A DNA stretch of 64,000 nt from Neoceratodus forsteri (GCA_016271365.2 CM057455.1:1561690501-1561754500), one strand, 5' to 3'; counted from the first letter of the stretch, positions 9,930 to 21,058 are shown. Numbers and translations are program-made. The notes: generated from the letters alone by a model not told the origin.

Positions 9930-12900
9930 AAGAAAAATAGGTGTGCTGTGTACATGCAGAATGCATGCCACATGCTTAATTGTGCAATGTTTGCATGAGG
10001 TTCGCATACATTAAATGAACATAAGCAAACAAAGTCTAAAAGGCAAATCAGGTTTGCATGCTGCAAGCTTGACATGTGCACAGCAGGTAAACTGGTGTGA
10101 ACATCTTCTAAAAATAATACCAGTTTGTGTCTTGCACACTTGACATGAGTGTAGCAGTTAAGCTAGTGTGAATATCACTTAAACATCACATCAGGTTCAC
10201 ATACTGCATGCTTGCCATGTGTGCAGCAGCTATGCTGATGCTATTCTCATCTAAAAACACATCAGTTTCTGTTTCTTATCCTACTGCTAGCAATTAGTCA
10301 TTAAAATACATTTTTATTTGAATTCCCATAAAAATTAGGTAAAGTCATTAATTCTGATCCTTTTGCAAGTTGTTTAATGGCTTTTGAGTTTTGTCAATAA
10401 ATCACCATTAATCTGTAAAGTATTGTTTGCTTATTGCATTAAATGTCAAGAATATAGCCAGTCAACATCCCACGTTCCAGATGTACGAAGAGGGACCTCT
10501 GTGTTGTGAAGCCTATCCTTTTTGTGTTGGACCATGCAAATCCCTTATGCATATTTACTGCTACAAATGGGTTTCTCCATGACTGTTTCATCTCACTTAC
10601 CTTACCTTTGTCATTCTGTGCTGAGCATTTACACTATGGCCATGCTCAGCACTCTTTGTGCTGAGTAGGGTCTTGGAAGCATGCACCATACCTCATATTT
10701 TGTCAATGAAATGAGGGACATGGACACTCAAAATGGAGGACAATGAGGGCGACTAACCCACATGATGGTCAGGACACATCATGAAACATGGAGATATGGT
10801 ACCTCAGAACACAGTGGAAACCATTGTATTAGAACCTGAGAATTAATTTCTACCATTAAGTATGTGTACCAGTTAGCTAGGGCAGAGGAGCACAGTTGCT
10901 CCTCTCCCGTATTTGTGCCCAGGTTGTTCTTATGGTGTAACAGTAATGGCTTTAAATTTGGATTTAATCTTTTGCACAATAAGCGCCCACCTGGCCTGTG
11001 TGTGTTCTCACACTGCAGGTACTCTCCAGACTTGACTATGTCATCCATTCTCTCCACCTATTAGTGGTGGCACAATCTCATGTGATGTGTATGAGCTCCA
11101 GCCAAGAAAGAGCGTATGAGCCTTACAAGTGCGAAACTGTCTTTCCAACCACAGAGTAGGCAGTCTGAACACTATAGCTTGAAGGAGTCAGTGAGCACTG
11201 AACTCTCAATAGCAGTGTTGTGGCAGCATATTTTTGTTGTTCTACTCTTAGTGAGTCTCCATCTCCCCTGGTGGCTGAAGGGGCACAGGGTGAGCTAGAA
11301 GCTAACTCAAGACTAGGCTACCTACTTATTCTACTAGGCTTGCCGAAAAAAAAACAGCATAGACCCCCATGGCAGCAAGCTAGGCTTAGCAGCAGTGAGT
11401 GACAGCAGTGTGGGTGGCCTTCATAGGCCTTGATCAGTGTAGTGTGGCAGCAACCATAGCAGCAACCAAGCAAGAAGGAAGAAAACTAGGTTTGGTGGAT
11501 TCATATGGTGAGGTGACTTGGTCATAGACCATTTTGGGGACCTGTGATGGCTGGTTCTAGCATCCAGCTTCCGGTGAAGAAGAGAGAGGGAGCAGACTAA
11601 AAACTGGGCAGATGGCACACTATGCCAGGCTGCAGGTTCTGGCCATATGGCTGGGTAAGTAAAAGTAATTTTTTTTTTTACAGGAGGATTGGGGAAGGAG
11701 GAAGGACAGAAATATTGATGTGTTTTTCACATTTCTTCACCTTTGGGTGGCTTCATGACCCATAGGGGATGGGAATTGATCAGAATGGAGTCAAGGAGAA
11801 AAACTGAGATAAAGTTCCTTTTTTGGTGGGGGGGGGGGACAACTTCAGCCAGGAAAAAAAAATAGTTAGTAACTGGGTGGGTTTAAGCCCAAATCTGATG
11901 CACTGCTCTAAGGTATATACAGATGAATCTTACACATTTGAATTTTTCCTGATTTGCATATCATGTTTCAGTCAAACCAAGTAATTTGTACCTTTTAGAG
12001 ATGTTACAGTGGCCTTCATTATTCTCCAACTCACCATCATAGTAATAGAATAGTAATAGAAAATAACTCCTTTCATTTCAAGGGGATATGTCCCAGCACT
12101 CTGATCCATGGACATCATCTCTTAAAGACTCCTGCCTCTGGCTCCCTGGTACTCAAGTAAGTGACTTTTTACTTATATCTATACTTGTTGGGTTGTCTGT
12201 AGCAGCATGGCCATACCAGCTAGACTGTGTGTGCATGGGTGGGGGGGGGATGGACGATGTGGGTATGTTTATGTGTCAGGTTATTGCTATGTTTGTGTTT
12301 GCATCTTAAGTCTGTTTGCGTGTAAGTATTCAAAACCATTGAGAAAAAATTGTAGGAGTACAGGCCAGACAGAAGTAATTAAGTGGTTTTGTGGGTAAGT
12401 TTGTGTATTGGGGTGAGAAAAACATGTGTTTCCATTGGTATGTGTGCTACAGTTCATCTGTGAAAATGAGATGAGGGAGAGAAGAAAACTGAAAAGCATA
12501 CACTGGCTACAAGCATGCTGCATGCATGGAGATGTATTCAGATATAGCATGTATTGAAGTACAAGCGAGCCATGTGTGTGAAGACAGTATGGTTTAGTGG
12601 TTAAAAGCACTGAACTGCAAGCTGGGAGACTTGGAGGCATGAAGACCTAAATTTGAATCTCATCAAATCTCACTTGTGTATGGTGTGATCCTGAGCTAGT
12701 CACTTAACTTTTACGTGGCAGTTATCAGTGACCACTTGCTTTTTTGCACGCATGCCACATGCATGCAGTCTTTCCCAATTTAACATAAAAATCATGTTCT
12801 CCACACTTGCTTATATAAGCGATGGTGTTACTTGCCATATGCATGCAATCGGTTCCAATTTAACATTTAAATCATATTTGCAACATGCATATCACTTGAG

Positions 12901-12955
12901 TAGTTGTATGTGTGCAGCATGAAAATGCTTCATACAATTTATTCCTCTAAGGGAA
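9930..12955. repeat. Tandem segmental duplication, copy B
   Basis: This is the second direct copy of the unit at 5868-9895. It carries the same minisatellite (10044-10270), the GGTGGCTGAAGGGGCA segment (11270-11290), the ATGTCCCAG...GGACATCATCTCTTAAAG segment (12090-12130) and the MIR-like SINE (12590-12720). It lacks the SINE and the 455-bp block of copy A. Divergence by point changes and small gaps suggests the duplication is old. No gene is visible. Confidence 0.8.
12590..12720 (+). mobile_element. CORE/MIR-like tRNA-SINE fragment (copy B)
   Basis: This is the counterpart of 9525-9720. It reads CAGTATGGTTTAGTGGTTAA ... AATTTGAATCTCATC ... GTGTGATCCTGAGCTAGTCACTTAACTTTTA. Box A- and box B-like segments and the SINE core word are present. 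Confidence 0.6.
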
Positions 12956-13099
12956 CACAAGCATTGCAGTGCACAAATATAGCTTGGAAAGCATCCTTGT
13001 GGTTTACTGTATGTAAAAATGAGTCTATGTCTAGTAATGGGCTCAGTAGGGGTTGAGTGGCTGGGCTTAACTAAAATCTGTGGAGGATGCAGGTTCATC

Positions 13100-13790
13100 A
13101 GGTGAGACAGTCATATAATCCTCTGCATCATCATCAGTGCCATCACTACTGTCAGCCTTTGTTTCACTTTGTTTGGCTTGTGCCTTTGAAATTTTTTCCC
13201 CCCCTTTTGAGACTGTATTAATATTCTCTTCATCCACATTGTGACTGCCAGAATGAGAAACAGGTAAAGCAGACTCACTAGCGTGTCCCTGTCATTAGTA
13301 TCACCATGACAGTGGTCATCATCATCATCAGAGTCAGTAGAGCTAGCACTGTTACTGGGAGACTGAGTTATCCTATATGCATGTGTTGCAAGTTGAGCAA
13401 CTTCACTGCAAGTTACACCTGTAAGTGCTTTATGTATAATAGGAATACTCTTTGGTTTTGTATTTTTCTCAAATGACTTGCTAGGAGATGCCTAAGATTT
13501 TTTTGAAACTTTGTTTGCTATGGCATTACTGACCCCTTCTGACATAGACAATCCTAGCCTAGTGCCAAGGGTTCAGCATTTCGAGGGTTAGCTGGCACAT
13601 CAGTAGTAGTAGTAGCATTATTTAGTTCAGCCTCTTCAATAGACTGTGGTGCATGCACTTTAATCTTTGATGGGCCACTCCTTTCTGGACTACTGAATAA
13701 ACTTTTACATTTACTTCCTTGTTTGCCCCCGCTTTTGTTTTACAATTGTTTTGAGTACTTATAGTGGCAGTCTTTCTTGAGAGACTTGTT
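13100..13790 (-). pseudogene. Degenerate coding-like sequence, Ser/Asp-rich (unassigned)
   Basis: I do not recognise a family. Read on the minus strand with frame changes, the segment gives continuous protein-like composition. It runs from a Lys/Ser-rich part with SPERSGPSKIKVHAPQSIEE, through TTTTDVPANPRNAEPLA and SNSASSTDSDDDDD, to KADSSDGTDDDAEDYMTV and DEPASSTDF. The Ser/Asp-rich, low-complexity character resembles disordered N-terminal regions of transposon proteins. One possibility is the missing N-terminal part of the hAT gene at 3.65-5.6 kb, separated by later sequence. At least two frame breaks occur. I see no catalytic or zinc-finger motif. Confidence 0.35.
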
Positions 13791-14615
13791 CAGTGTCACA
13801 GTCACAAAGACAATATGCAAGTGGTGGTGGCTGTCAGATTTTAGCTGAATTTAAATTCAGACACAGGTCAGCTATATATTATTCTGGTTCACAATTCACA
13901 CTGGACCTCTAAACTATAAAGTTGGTGCTATCCACAGATAATGCTTGAGTTCAAATAGAAGATTCAGTGGTCACAGACCTGACCTAACCCTCTATGATAC
14001 AGTCCTTCCAAAACAAGGATTATTTATTTGTTTTTTATTTATAGTTCACAGAAGGTCCACTGATCAGACACTTTTAGATGTGCCCCACAGAACACAGGGA
14101 GGAGAGATGACTGATGTGTTCAGGATCACACAGACAGTATGCAAGTGGCACTGGTGGCAGCTGTCAGATTTTAAATGAACTTCAGACACAGGACTGCTAT
14201 ATTATTCTGGTTCACAATTCACACTGGACCTCTAAACTGTAAGGGATGGTGTTACCCAACTATAAGGGATGGTGTTACTCACAGACAATGCTAGAGTTCA
14301 AATTAAAGATTCAGGGATCACAATCCTGGCCTAACCTTCTACAGCACAGTCCTTTCAATTTATTTATTTATAGTCCACAGAAGGCCCGGTGAGCTGAAGC
14401 TTGTAGGTGTGCCCCATGGAGCACAAGGAGGAGAGTTGACTGACTTGTTCAGGGTCACACAGACAGTATGCAAGTGGTACTGGTGGCTGTCAGATTTAAC
14501 TGAATTTCAGACACAGGTCTGCTATATTATTCTGGTTCACAGTTCACACTAGACCTCTAAACTACAAGGGATGGTGCTACCCACAGACAATGCTAGAGTT
14601 CAAATTGAAAAATGT
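13745..14615. repeat. About 324-bp tandem array, 2.7 units
   Basis: The segment CT(G/A)GACCTCTAAACT recurs at 13901, 14224 and 14549 (spacings 323 and 325). Each unit contains ACAGACAGTATGCAAGTGG, CTGTCAGATTTxAxxTGAA and a TTATTTATAGTxCACAGAAGG stretch. Part of each unit (TGCCCCACxGAxCACAxGGAGGAG...TTCAGGxTCACACAGACAGTATGCAAGTGG) resembles a reversed SINE core. The array may therefore be an amplified SINE-containing segment. Confidence 0.75.
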
Positions 14616-14619
14616 ATGG

Positions 14620-15330
14620 ATCACAAACCCCAAGATGACTGGTTAATGCAGGCTAGCACTGAACCCACTAGCTCTGCCCACTCACTTATCACTTTCCCCC
14701 TCTTCTCTACTCCCCTAACTGTTGATTCACATGAAGCTATTTTTTAAAATGTTCACCCTCAAATGTTTTTTGGCTTTTCTTTTTCCAGGACAGAGAAAAA
14801 AAATCACTTTACAGACTGCTTGCTGCCTCAGTCAGTAACACGCACTTGCCCCTCTCCTCCCCTCCCCTCCCCCACCCTCCAATTTTGCCCCACAGATTTT
14901 CTGTTCTCTAAAAGTTCTTATTTTTTTAGGTTACTCTCAGTTTTTACAACCCTCAAATGAACTTTAGGTAGATTTGCTTTTTTTTATAGCTGCTGTGCTG
15001 ACAACAATGATGAGATGAACAAGCAGCAGTGCAGAGCTGCTGCTTCTCTCTAATGTCTGCCGCGCTCCTAAGCAGAATACAGCAGCAGTAAACAGCCGGC
15101 ATGTAAAGTGAACCACATGGATTACTCTTGGCCCAACCCAATCAGGTGCTACCTTATAAACATGGATGATCCTGCCAGTCCAATGAGGAGCCATGACAGA
15201 GAATCTCTGTCAGCTCCCTTCTACAGCTCTTTCTCACCCACACACTAGATGTCAGTCCCATTCCAGCTGCCCTCCAACTCCTTGGGTTGCCGACAACTGA
15301 ATCAGGTGGTAAACAAGGAATCATCCAAAC
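14620..15330. other. No feature recognised
   Basis: The stretch contains a pyrimidine-rich run (CCCCTCTCCTCCCCTCCCC near 14850) and T-rich tracts. I see no coding similarity, TSD pair or inverted repeat. Confidence 0.4.
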
Positions 15331-15343
15331 CATTCTGAACAGT

Positions 15344-15817
15344 GGAAAAACCTACAAAGCTGTGGCTCCAGAGCTAATGGGTGGTGCCGACCAATTGAAT
15401 ACAAGAATCAAAACACACAACACAATGACTACTCTTCTCAAGGAGTCAAACAAAAGTCCCACTGCTAGGGCTAGTTAAAAATTATTTTATTTAGCATAAA
15501 AAGTGGTAGCACGTCACATAGAATCACCCACGTTAATGTTTCAAGCTACAGAAGCTCTTTATCAACACTGCAGCTCCCTCTTCATTCATTATGGTAAGGA
15601 GCCAAATTACAATATTTACTGTATTGTGATATAAATTTAGACCACAAGAGGGGGCTGCAGTCTTGATAAAGCGCTTGTGTAGCTTGAAACATCGACGCAG
15701 GTGATTTTATGTGGGGTGCTACCACTTTTTTTGCTAAATAACGTAATTTTTAACGTGCCCTAGCAGTGGGACTTTGTTTGACTCCTTGGGAAGAGTAGCC
15801 ATTGTTTCATGTGTTTT
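15344..15817. mobile_element. Foldback element 2 with 13-bp TSD
   Basis: This 474-bp insert lies between perfect 13-bp repeats CATTCTGAACAGT (15331-15343 and 15818-15830). Its arms pair across the element: left ATGACTACTCTTCTCAAGG...CAAACAAAAGTCCCACTGC against right GCAGTGGGACTTTGTTTG...GGAAGAGTAGCCATTG, and GTTTCAAGCTACAGAAGC against GCTTGTGTAGCTTGAAAC. The centre is AT-rich. Each arm carries a hammerhead-like core (plus strand 15662-15690; minus strand about 15540-15570). It shares architecture and TSD length with the foldback at 346-746. It is probably a Penelope-type terminal unit. Confidence 0.7.
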
Positions 15818-16435
15818 CATTCTGAACAGTAAAAACTTTTCAGAAGCAGTTTGATTGCCATTGTCGCTACTGGTTTGTGGAGTTCGTATTTTCCCTGAAC
15901 TGGTTAGCCCACTTCTACCCTGTAGCTCACACATTGGAAAACAGCCCAGTCTTGTCACCATAAAAGATGGTTCTGGGATCATATCCTACTAGGAGCTAAG
16001 GCAGCACATTCTATAACCAGGTTTCAATAGCTGGAAAACTGGTATTTTTGCATTCCTTATGAGCTTTTTTTAAAAACTATGTTATTCCGTGACTTCCACT
16101 TTTGAAGTCACCCACCAGTTGTAAAAAAGTCCTTGCCCATCACATCTGTTAGTTGTTTTGGACTTTCCTACAGTATATAGGAGGAGGCTGCTGATCACGG
16201 CCTCTTAGCTTACTGCTCCCGCTGCTCCCTCTCCCTTCCCCTATTTCCTGATGCTAACATAGCTATCCAGCATCCCTCAAGCTTTCCAGTCACTCCCCCT
16301 TCCCCCTCCTGTTCCTTATGCTAACCTAACTCCAATCAAGGATCCTTCTGGCTTTCACATTCACTCTCATTCCCTTCCCTTCTTCTCTCTTTAACTGCCT
16401 TCCCCTCTATTGTCCCGATCATACCTCCAACTAGT

Positions 16436-17235
16436 GTGATACTTATTGCACTTTCCCTCTTTCCCTTTCTGTTTTACACAACCTCCCTCCTGTCAGCTTC
16501 CCTGTTCCCCTCTACTTCCTCCCCTACCCTACCCTTACCCTGCCTCCTTCCCCCCTTTCCACTCCTCCATGGCTTCCAGGATGCTCCCTTCTCCCCTTTG
16601 TTTCCTCTTGGCTACACCTGGTGTCCCTTAGAACATCCCTCCCTCCCTACCTACCCTCCTGTCCCCCTCTACCAATCCTCCCCTTTGCCTCACAGATGCA
16701 TATCAGTCTCCACCAAGCTCATCATTTCACTGCTGCTCCACATAGCTGTTGATATTGAGCCCAACCCAGGCCCAGCACACTCCCCTTCCACCTGCCTCCC
16801 CAAAGGTCTATAGGTGGCCCATATCAATAGCTGCAGTCTCCTGCCTAAAATTGATCTATTACAACCTCTCATGGTCTCCCTCCTTCCTCATAGTTTCAGA
16901 ATCCTGGCTTTTCCTCAAGATTCCTGACTCTGCTACCACAACCCCTGGTTACTCCCTTACCCAACAAGACCATACCAAGAAGGGTGGTGGTGTCACCAGC
17001 TACAGTACCTCTCTTCCATCATTATGTCCACTACAGGACTCTCTGTCTTCTCCCCTGCTGCATACGAACTCCTCCTCCTGAAACTCTCCTTGCCTTTCTC
17101 TGTTCCCACCTTTGGGCTGGCATCTATTGCTGCCCAGGGCTGTCCCCCTCATCTGTTACCAATCTCCTAACCACCACCTCTTCTCATGTCTCCTCCAGTG
17201 AACTTCTCATCTTTGGGGACTTCAGTATTAATTGA
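16436..17235 (+). pseudogene. LINE ORF2 N-terminus: 2A peptide plus APE endonuclease
   Basis: The product would nick target DNA to prime reverse transcription. A hydrophobic stretch (STKLIISLLLHIAV) leads into DIEPNPGP at 16751-16774, which fits the 2A consensus D-V/I-E-x-N-P-G-P exactly. Twelve codons on, after a single TAG at 16811-16813, the same frame resumes with VAHINSCSLLPKIDLL, the usual endonuclease start in CR1-group LINEs. After a frame change comes VSESWLFLKIPDSATTTPGY and then KKGGGV. LLIFGDFSIN follows in a further frame at about 17203-17232. The usual ATG is not identifiable. Stops and frameshifts show that the copy is inactive. Confidence 0.75.
16751..16774 (+). other. 2A-type ribosome-skipping motif
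   Basis: The translated DIEPNPGP matches every invariant position of the 2A family, in which peptide-bond formation between the last Gly and Pro is skipped. The upstream residues are Leu/Ile-rich, as is usual. It lies in the same frame as the downstream endonuclease start. Function here is inference. Confidence 0.75.
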
Positions 17236-17798
17236 CTGATGCTCTCACTCTAAACTTTGCCAAAATATTAAATGCCTACATCTTATTCAACCTATTTCAG
17301 TCCCTACCCATCACAACTACAGATCCCTGAACCATCTCTACTGAACTGGGAACTCACAAATCAGCCACACTGCATCATTGATGCTGGCACCCTCCCTGAT
17401 GCACTCAGTGACCACCATACAGTCTACTGCATGTGCAAAATTCACTGCCCTGGAGTTCCTCCTAAAATTATCCAGACCAGGTCCTTCAGGTTGTTAGACT
17501 TATCCTTAGTTCATGCAGACATGCTAACCACTGACTGGTCCACTATCTCTAATGCCAGCAACATTAACCCAGAACTCAAATACTTTTGCTCCAAATTCTT
17601 ATCTATCTGGGATCTGCATGCCCCCCTCCAGAAAACCAGGGTCTGAGGCTCTCACCTCCCCTGGATCGCAACCAAACTTTTTGCCTACCTCCATGCACAT
17701 GACCTGGCATGGAAGGCTTAGAAGTCCACTGGTGCACCTGTTGACCTCAACAAGTAATGAGCCTTGAGGAATACTTGTACCAGAGCCACAAGACAAAA
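17236..17798 (+). pseudogene. LINE endonuclease C-terminal part and linker
   Basis: This continues the element at 16180. The catalytic-histidine motif LSDHHTVYC lies at about 17400-17430, preceded by HCIIDAGTLPDA and followed by SFRLLDLSLVHADML, which matches the endonuclease C-terminus of L2/CR1-group LINEs. Frames then break. NTCTRATRQ at the end is the N-terminal edge of the linker, which resumes across the inserted foldback. The catalytic D-H pair is intact but the gene as a whole is not. Confidence 0.65.
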
Positions 17799-19000
17799 GG
17801 AATAGCTGTGATAGAAGAGCGTACCTGGTGCTCACCCGAACGAGCAGCCAGCTCGTAACAGAAATACTAAAAGTCAAAAGGCGGGTGTCACTCGGCTCAC
17901 AATCATGAAGAAAGGTGCACAATACAGGATAAATGAATGCAAGTTGCCAGTTTATTGTAGACCAACAGCAGTACAAAACTTCCACTAGCCACCCAGTGCT
18001 TTGACTCCTCGCGAGTCTTCCTCAGGGGTGTGGCTTATGGTGCATAGTCAGACATTTAAATACACACTCTTAATTAATATTCATGATTCAGCCACTTAGT
18101 AAAGTCACCATGTGAAGATGGGAAATAGGGAAAAAGAGGGATGGGGATGGGGCTGGGGGGGGGGGATATCACAAACTGGAAGTACACATACTGTAAGTGG
18201 TGAAGAACCGAATCCTGGACAGAAAGTGAATAATATAATCAATTGATTAATATTCAATACGGAGTAGTAGTCTGTATATCCTTGGTTCCTGGTACAATAG
18301 ACTTTCTAGAAGGAAGGAGAGAAAAAAGAGAGAAAAATTAGACAAAAACATTTGTAATATTAATTTCTTTAAGCAAGTTCTCGTATTTCAACTTATCACT
18401 TTTGATCAGTAACTTGACAAAGATTTTAGAGCATATTAATATAGGCAATGTTGGTACAATGCACTTATTGAGCAGCACCTGTAATAGATAGCCTGCATTA
18501 TAACTTTTAAAGTACACTTATAAGAGAGTGAAAACATGAATTTGCTTAAGTTCTTGAAATACATGTTTTCTTATTTTTTCATTTTCATAATATTGATATA
18601 AGATTGATGTCATACTACGCTTAAGTTTGAAATTAGTAATTCTAACATTTTGCCTTAATTTAGTGCACTATGCAAATTTATTATATGTTGCACATGTTCT
18701 TTCCTTCCCAACACCCCCCCCAGCCCCATCCCTTTTTCCCTATATCCCATCTTTACATGGTGACTTTGCTAAGTGGTTGAATCATGAATATTAATTGAGT
18801 GTGTTTTTAAATGTCTGACGATGCACCCTAAGCCACACCCCTGAGGAAGACTCATGAGGAGTTGAAGCACTGGGTGGCTAGTGGAAGTTTTGTACTGCTG
18901 TTAGTCTACAATAAACTGGCAACTTGCATTCATTTATCCTGTATTGTGCAGCTTTCTTCATGATTGTGAGCCGAGTGACACCCACCGTTTGACTTTTTGA
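17799..19000. mobile_element. Foldback element 3 (1.2 kb) splitting the LINE
   Basis: The arms of about 260-300 bp pair across the element. The left has TTGCCAGTTTATTGTAGACC...CCACTAGCCACCCAGTGC (about 17942-18000) and the right has GCACTGGGTGGCTAGTGG...GTCTACAATAAACTGGCAA (about 18867-18925). CACCATGTGAAGATGGG pairs with CATCTTTACATGGTG further in. The unique centre (about 18190-18690) is AT-rich with no coding. The host LINE has ACCAGAGCCACAAGAC before it and ACCAAAGCCACCAGGC after it, an aged duplication of about 14-16 bp. Hammerhead-like cores occur in both arms (minus 17985-18025, plus 18841-18885). Confidence 0.7.
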
Positions 19001-19750
19001 ACCAAAGCCACCAGGCTTGCAAAGGCTGAATTCTTCTCTTCCTGTTTACAGAAGAATCTTCGTTACCCCTCCAAGTTCTGGAAGGTTGTCCACGCCTTCT
19101 TCTCCACCCCCAACCAGTCCCTGTCCCAGTCCTCAAGGTGGGGGACACCCTCTTCTCAGACTCTCCTTCTGTGGTCTCTGCGATCAACTCCTACTTCACC
19201 GACTGTGACTCCTCACTCCTATCTGCCTTTCTCTCCTCCACTACCCCTCCTCTCACCCTCCCCTATGCCCCTCCAACTCATCCCTTGTCCTTCTTATCAG
19301 TTACCCCTGCTACTTCTTTAAATGCCCTCCTGGTGCTCAAACCTCAGAAAGGCGGAAGCCCTGATATACATGACACCAAGCTCCTACACCTCTCTGCCCC
19401 TGCCACTGCCTTCTCGGCACTCTATATAGAAACAAAAGCTGCATCCTGCTTCCTGCCCACCAAGATATCACCACTAAAATGATCTTCTCCATTATTGATT
19501 ATGGTGACATTGTCTACGGTGCTGTCCCAATGTCCACCCTGACCAGACTGGACCCCCTGTTTCACTCCTTCTGCCATTTTGTCTTGGACTGCCCACCTCA
19601 CATTTACCACTCTTCTTTGTACTTTGCCCTCTCCTTTCCCTCCCTGGAAAATCACCACCTAACCCACTGTGCCTCTTTTATCTCTAAACTCTGGCTGGCT
19701 TCACTCACCCTCACCTCAGCTTTCTCTGCCCCCCTATACCCTCCGTAACT
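19001..19750 (+). pseudogene. LINE linker, RT start and C-terminal region
   Basis: The element resumes after the foldback. It reads AKAEFFSSLF-like sequence, NLRYPSKFWKVV, VGDTLFSDSPSVVSAINSYF, then the beginning of reverse transcriptase (SLNALLVLKPQKGGSPDI). The palm domain with its catalytic Asp pair is absent. The sequence goes straight to ALYIETKAASCFLPTK, IIDYGDIVYGAVPMSTLTRL and FCHFVLDCPPHIYHSSLY, a region normally found after the reverse transcriptase. This is a large internal deletion of roughly 1 kb by comparison with the usual order. Confidence 0.7.
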
Positions 19751-20492
19751 CAGGCTATTATTCCCTCATGCTTCCCTCTCATAATTCTCTTGCTGATCAG
19801 GCTGCCTTCTCTTTCCACTTTCCTAAGCTCCACCCCCCCCAACTATTCTCTCTGCTTCTTTCAAATGCTCTCTCCTGTCTACTCCATGCTTACACATTGC
19901 TCCCTCCTGTGAATGCCCTTAGTCAAATCCCTTCCCTGGCCCACTTTTTCCCTCTTCCCCATTTCTCCAACTCCTTGCCCTTCCCCACTCTTCCCCCTCT
20001 CCTTCACATCTCCTTCTCTACCCTCCTCCTCCTTCTTCTACCCCTCCCATTCCTTTCCATACTGCACTCCTACCCTTCTCCTTCCCTCTCCTTCCCTACC
20101 TTCCTCTCTCCCCTCTCTCTCTTCTATCCCTTCCACACTAGTTCTATACTTTCCTTCCTCATCCCACTTAGTGCCCTCCCTACTACAGCCTTTCCCCTAC
20201 TACCCACTCGGATTAAGGTTCTTTTCCCTGTTCCCTTGGGACATACCTCCCCCCTGGCCTTGTGATACTTGTTATTTGATATTTTGATATGTATTATTCT
20301 TTGAGTTGTGCCTAGTACCTTAACATTCCTTATGCATATAGTTAACACTGTCTAATTTTATATCTCTATATGACATTATGTTTTATTGTATAATCAATTG
20401 TTCTATTCTGTACTTACATCCCTATTCCCCCTCTCCCCAGGGTGCATCTGGAAATGAGCTATTTTAGCTCAGTATGTCTTTCCTGGTGAAAC

Positions 20493-21058
20493 TTTATTTT
20501 CCTTGGTATTTATACTCCTCTGCTCCACAGCCCTCACATTCTGGGGGAGTACCAGCCCCATCACCCTGGCATCTACCATCCGGCACTAGCTCCAGCACTT
20601 ACCCCCCAGTGGGGTCAGCAGAAGGGGCTCTCCTCCACAGAAATTGGATATGTTTCGCGCTATGGCTAGCCAGGTGTGGGGCCTGTGAGCTCCCCCGTCA
20701 TCCTCTGGGAGTTATTTTTTCCTGGTTTCCTTGTCCCCTGCAGTTGTGCAGTGTGCAATGATGCCTGTGATGGGGATGTGCACACGCCTGCACACAGCTC
20801 CGTCAAGCATCTGCTGTGCACTGCCCCCCATGCAGTACTGGCTCCATGGCACTGAGTCCCAGCCTCCACCAGGGGTCAGGTGTGCACCATCCATCAAACT
20901 CCCCCCTGCCCAGAGATGGAGAGCAATCCATTGGATGCTCAATCCATCTCCATCCCTGTCAACCCCTGGTGGCCCAAGCTCATTCCCAAACATGGGTCGC
21001 GGGTGTAGCTCGAGGTGAGGCACCAGCACCTCAGCCCTCAGCACCACTGGGCCAACTA
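20493..21058 (-). mobile_element. Long tRNA-derived SINE, copy 2
   Basis: This 566-bp insert lies between perfect 13-bp copies of TTCCTGGTGAAAC (20480-20492 and 21059-21071). A T-rich stretch at the left is the minus-strand tail. The head at the right end reads (minus strand) GCTGAGGTGCTGG ... GACCCATGTTTGGGAATGAG, matching the tRNA-like head of the copy at 24252. The target is the 3' end of the L2-type LINE, whose AAATAAATA tail continues immediately after it. Confidence 0.85.

Noticed and set aside
19669..20265. 198-codon open frame, plus strand
   Set aside because: It is a Leu/Pro/Ser-rich reading of the C/T-rich 3' region of the L2-type LINE. Overlapping frames are also open there, which is a composition effect.
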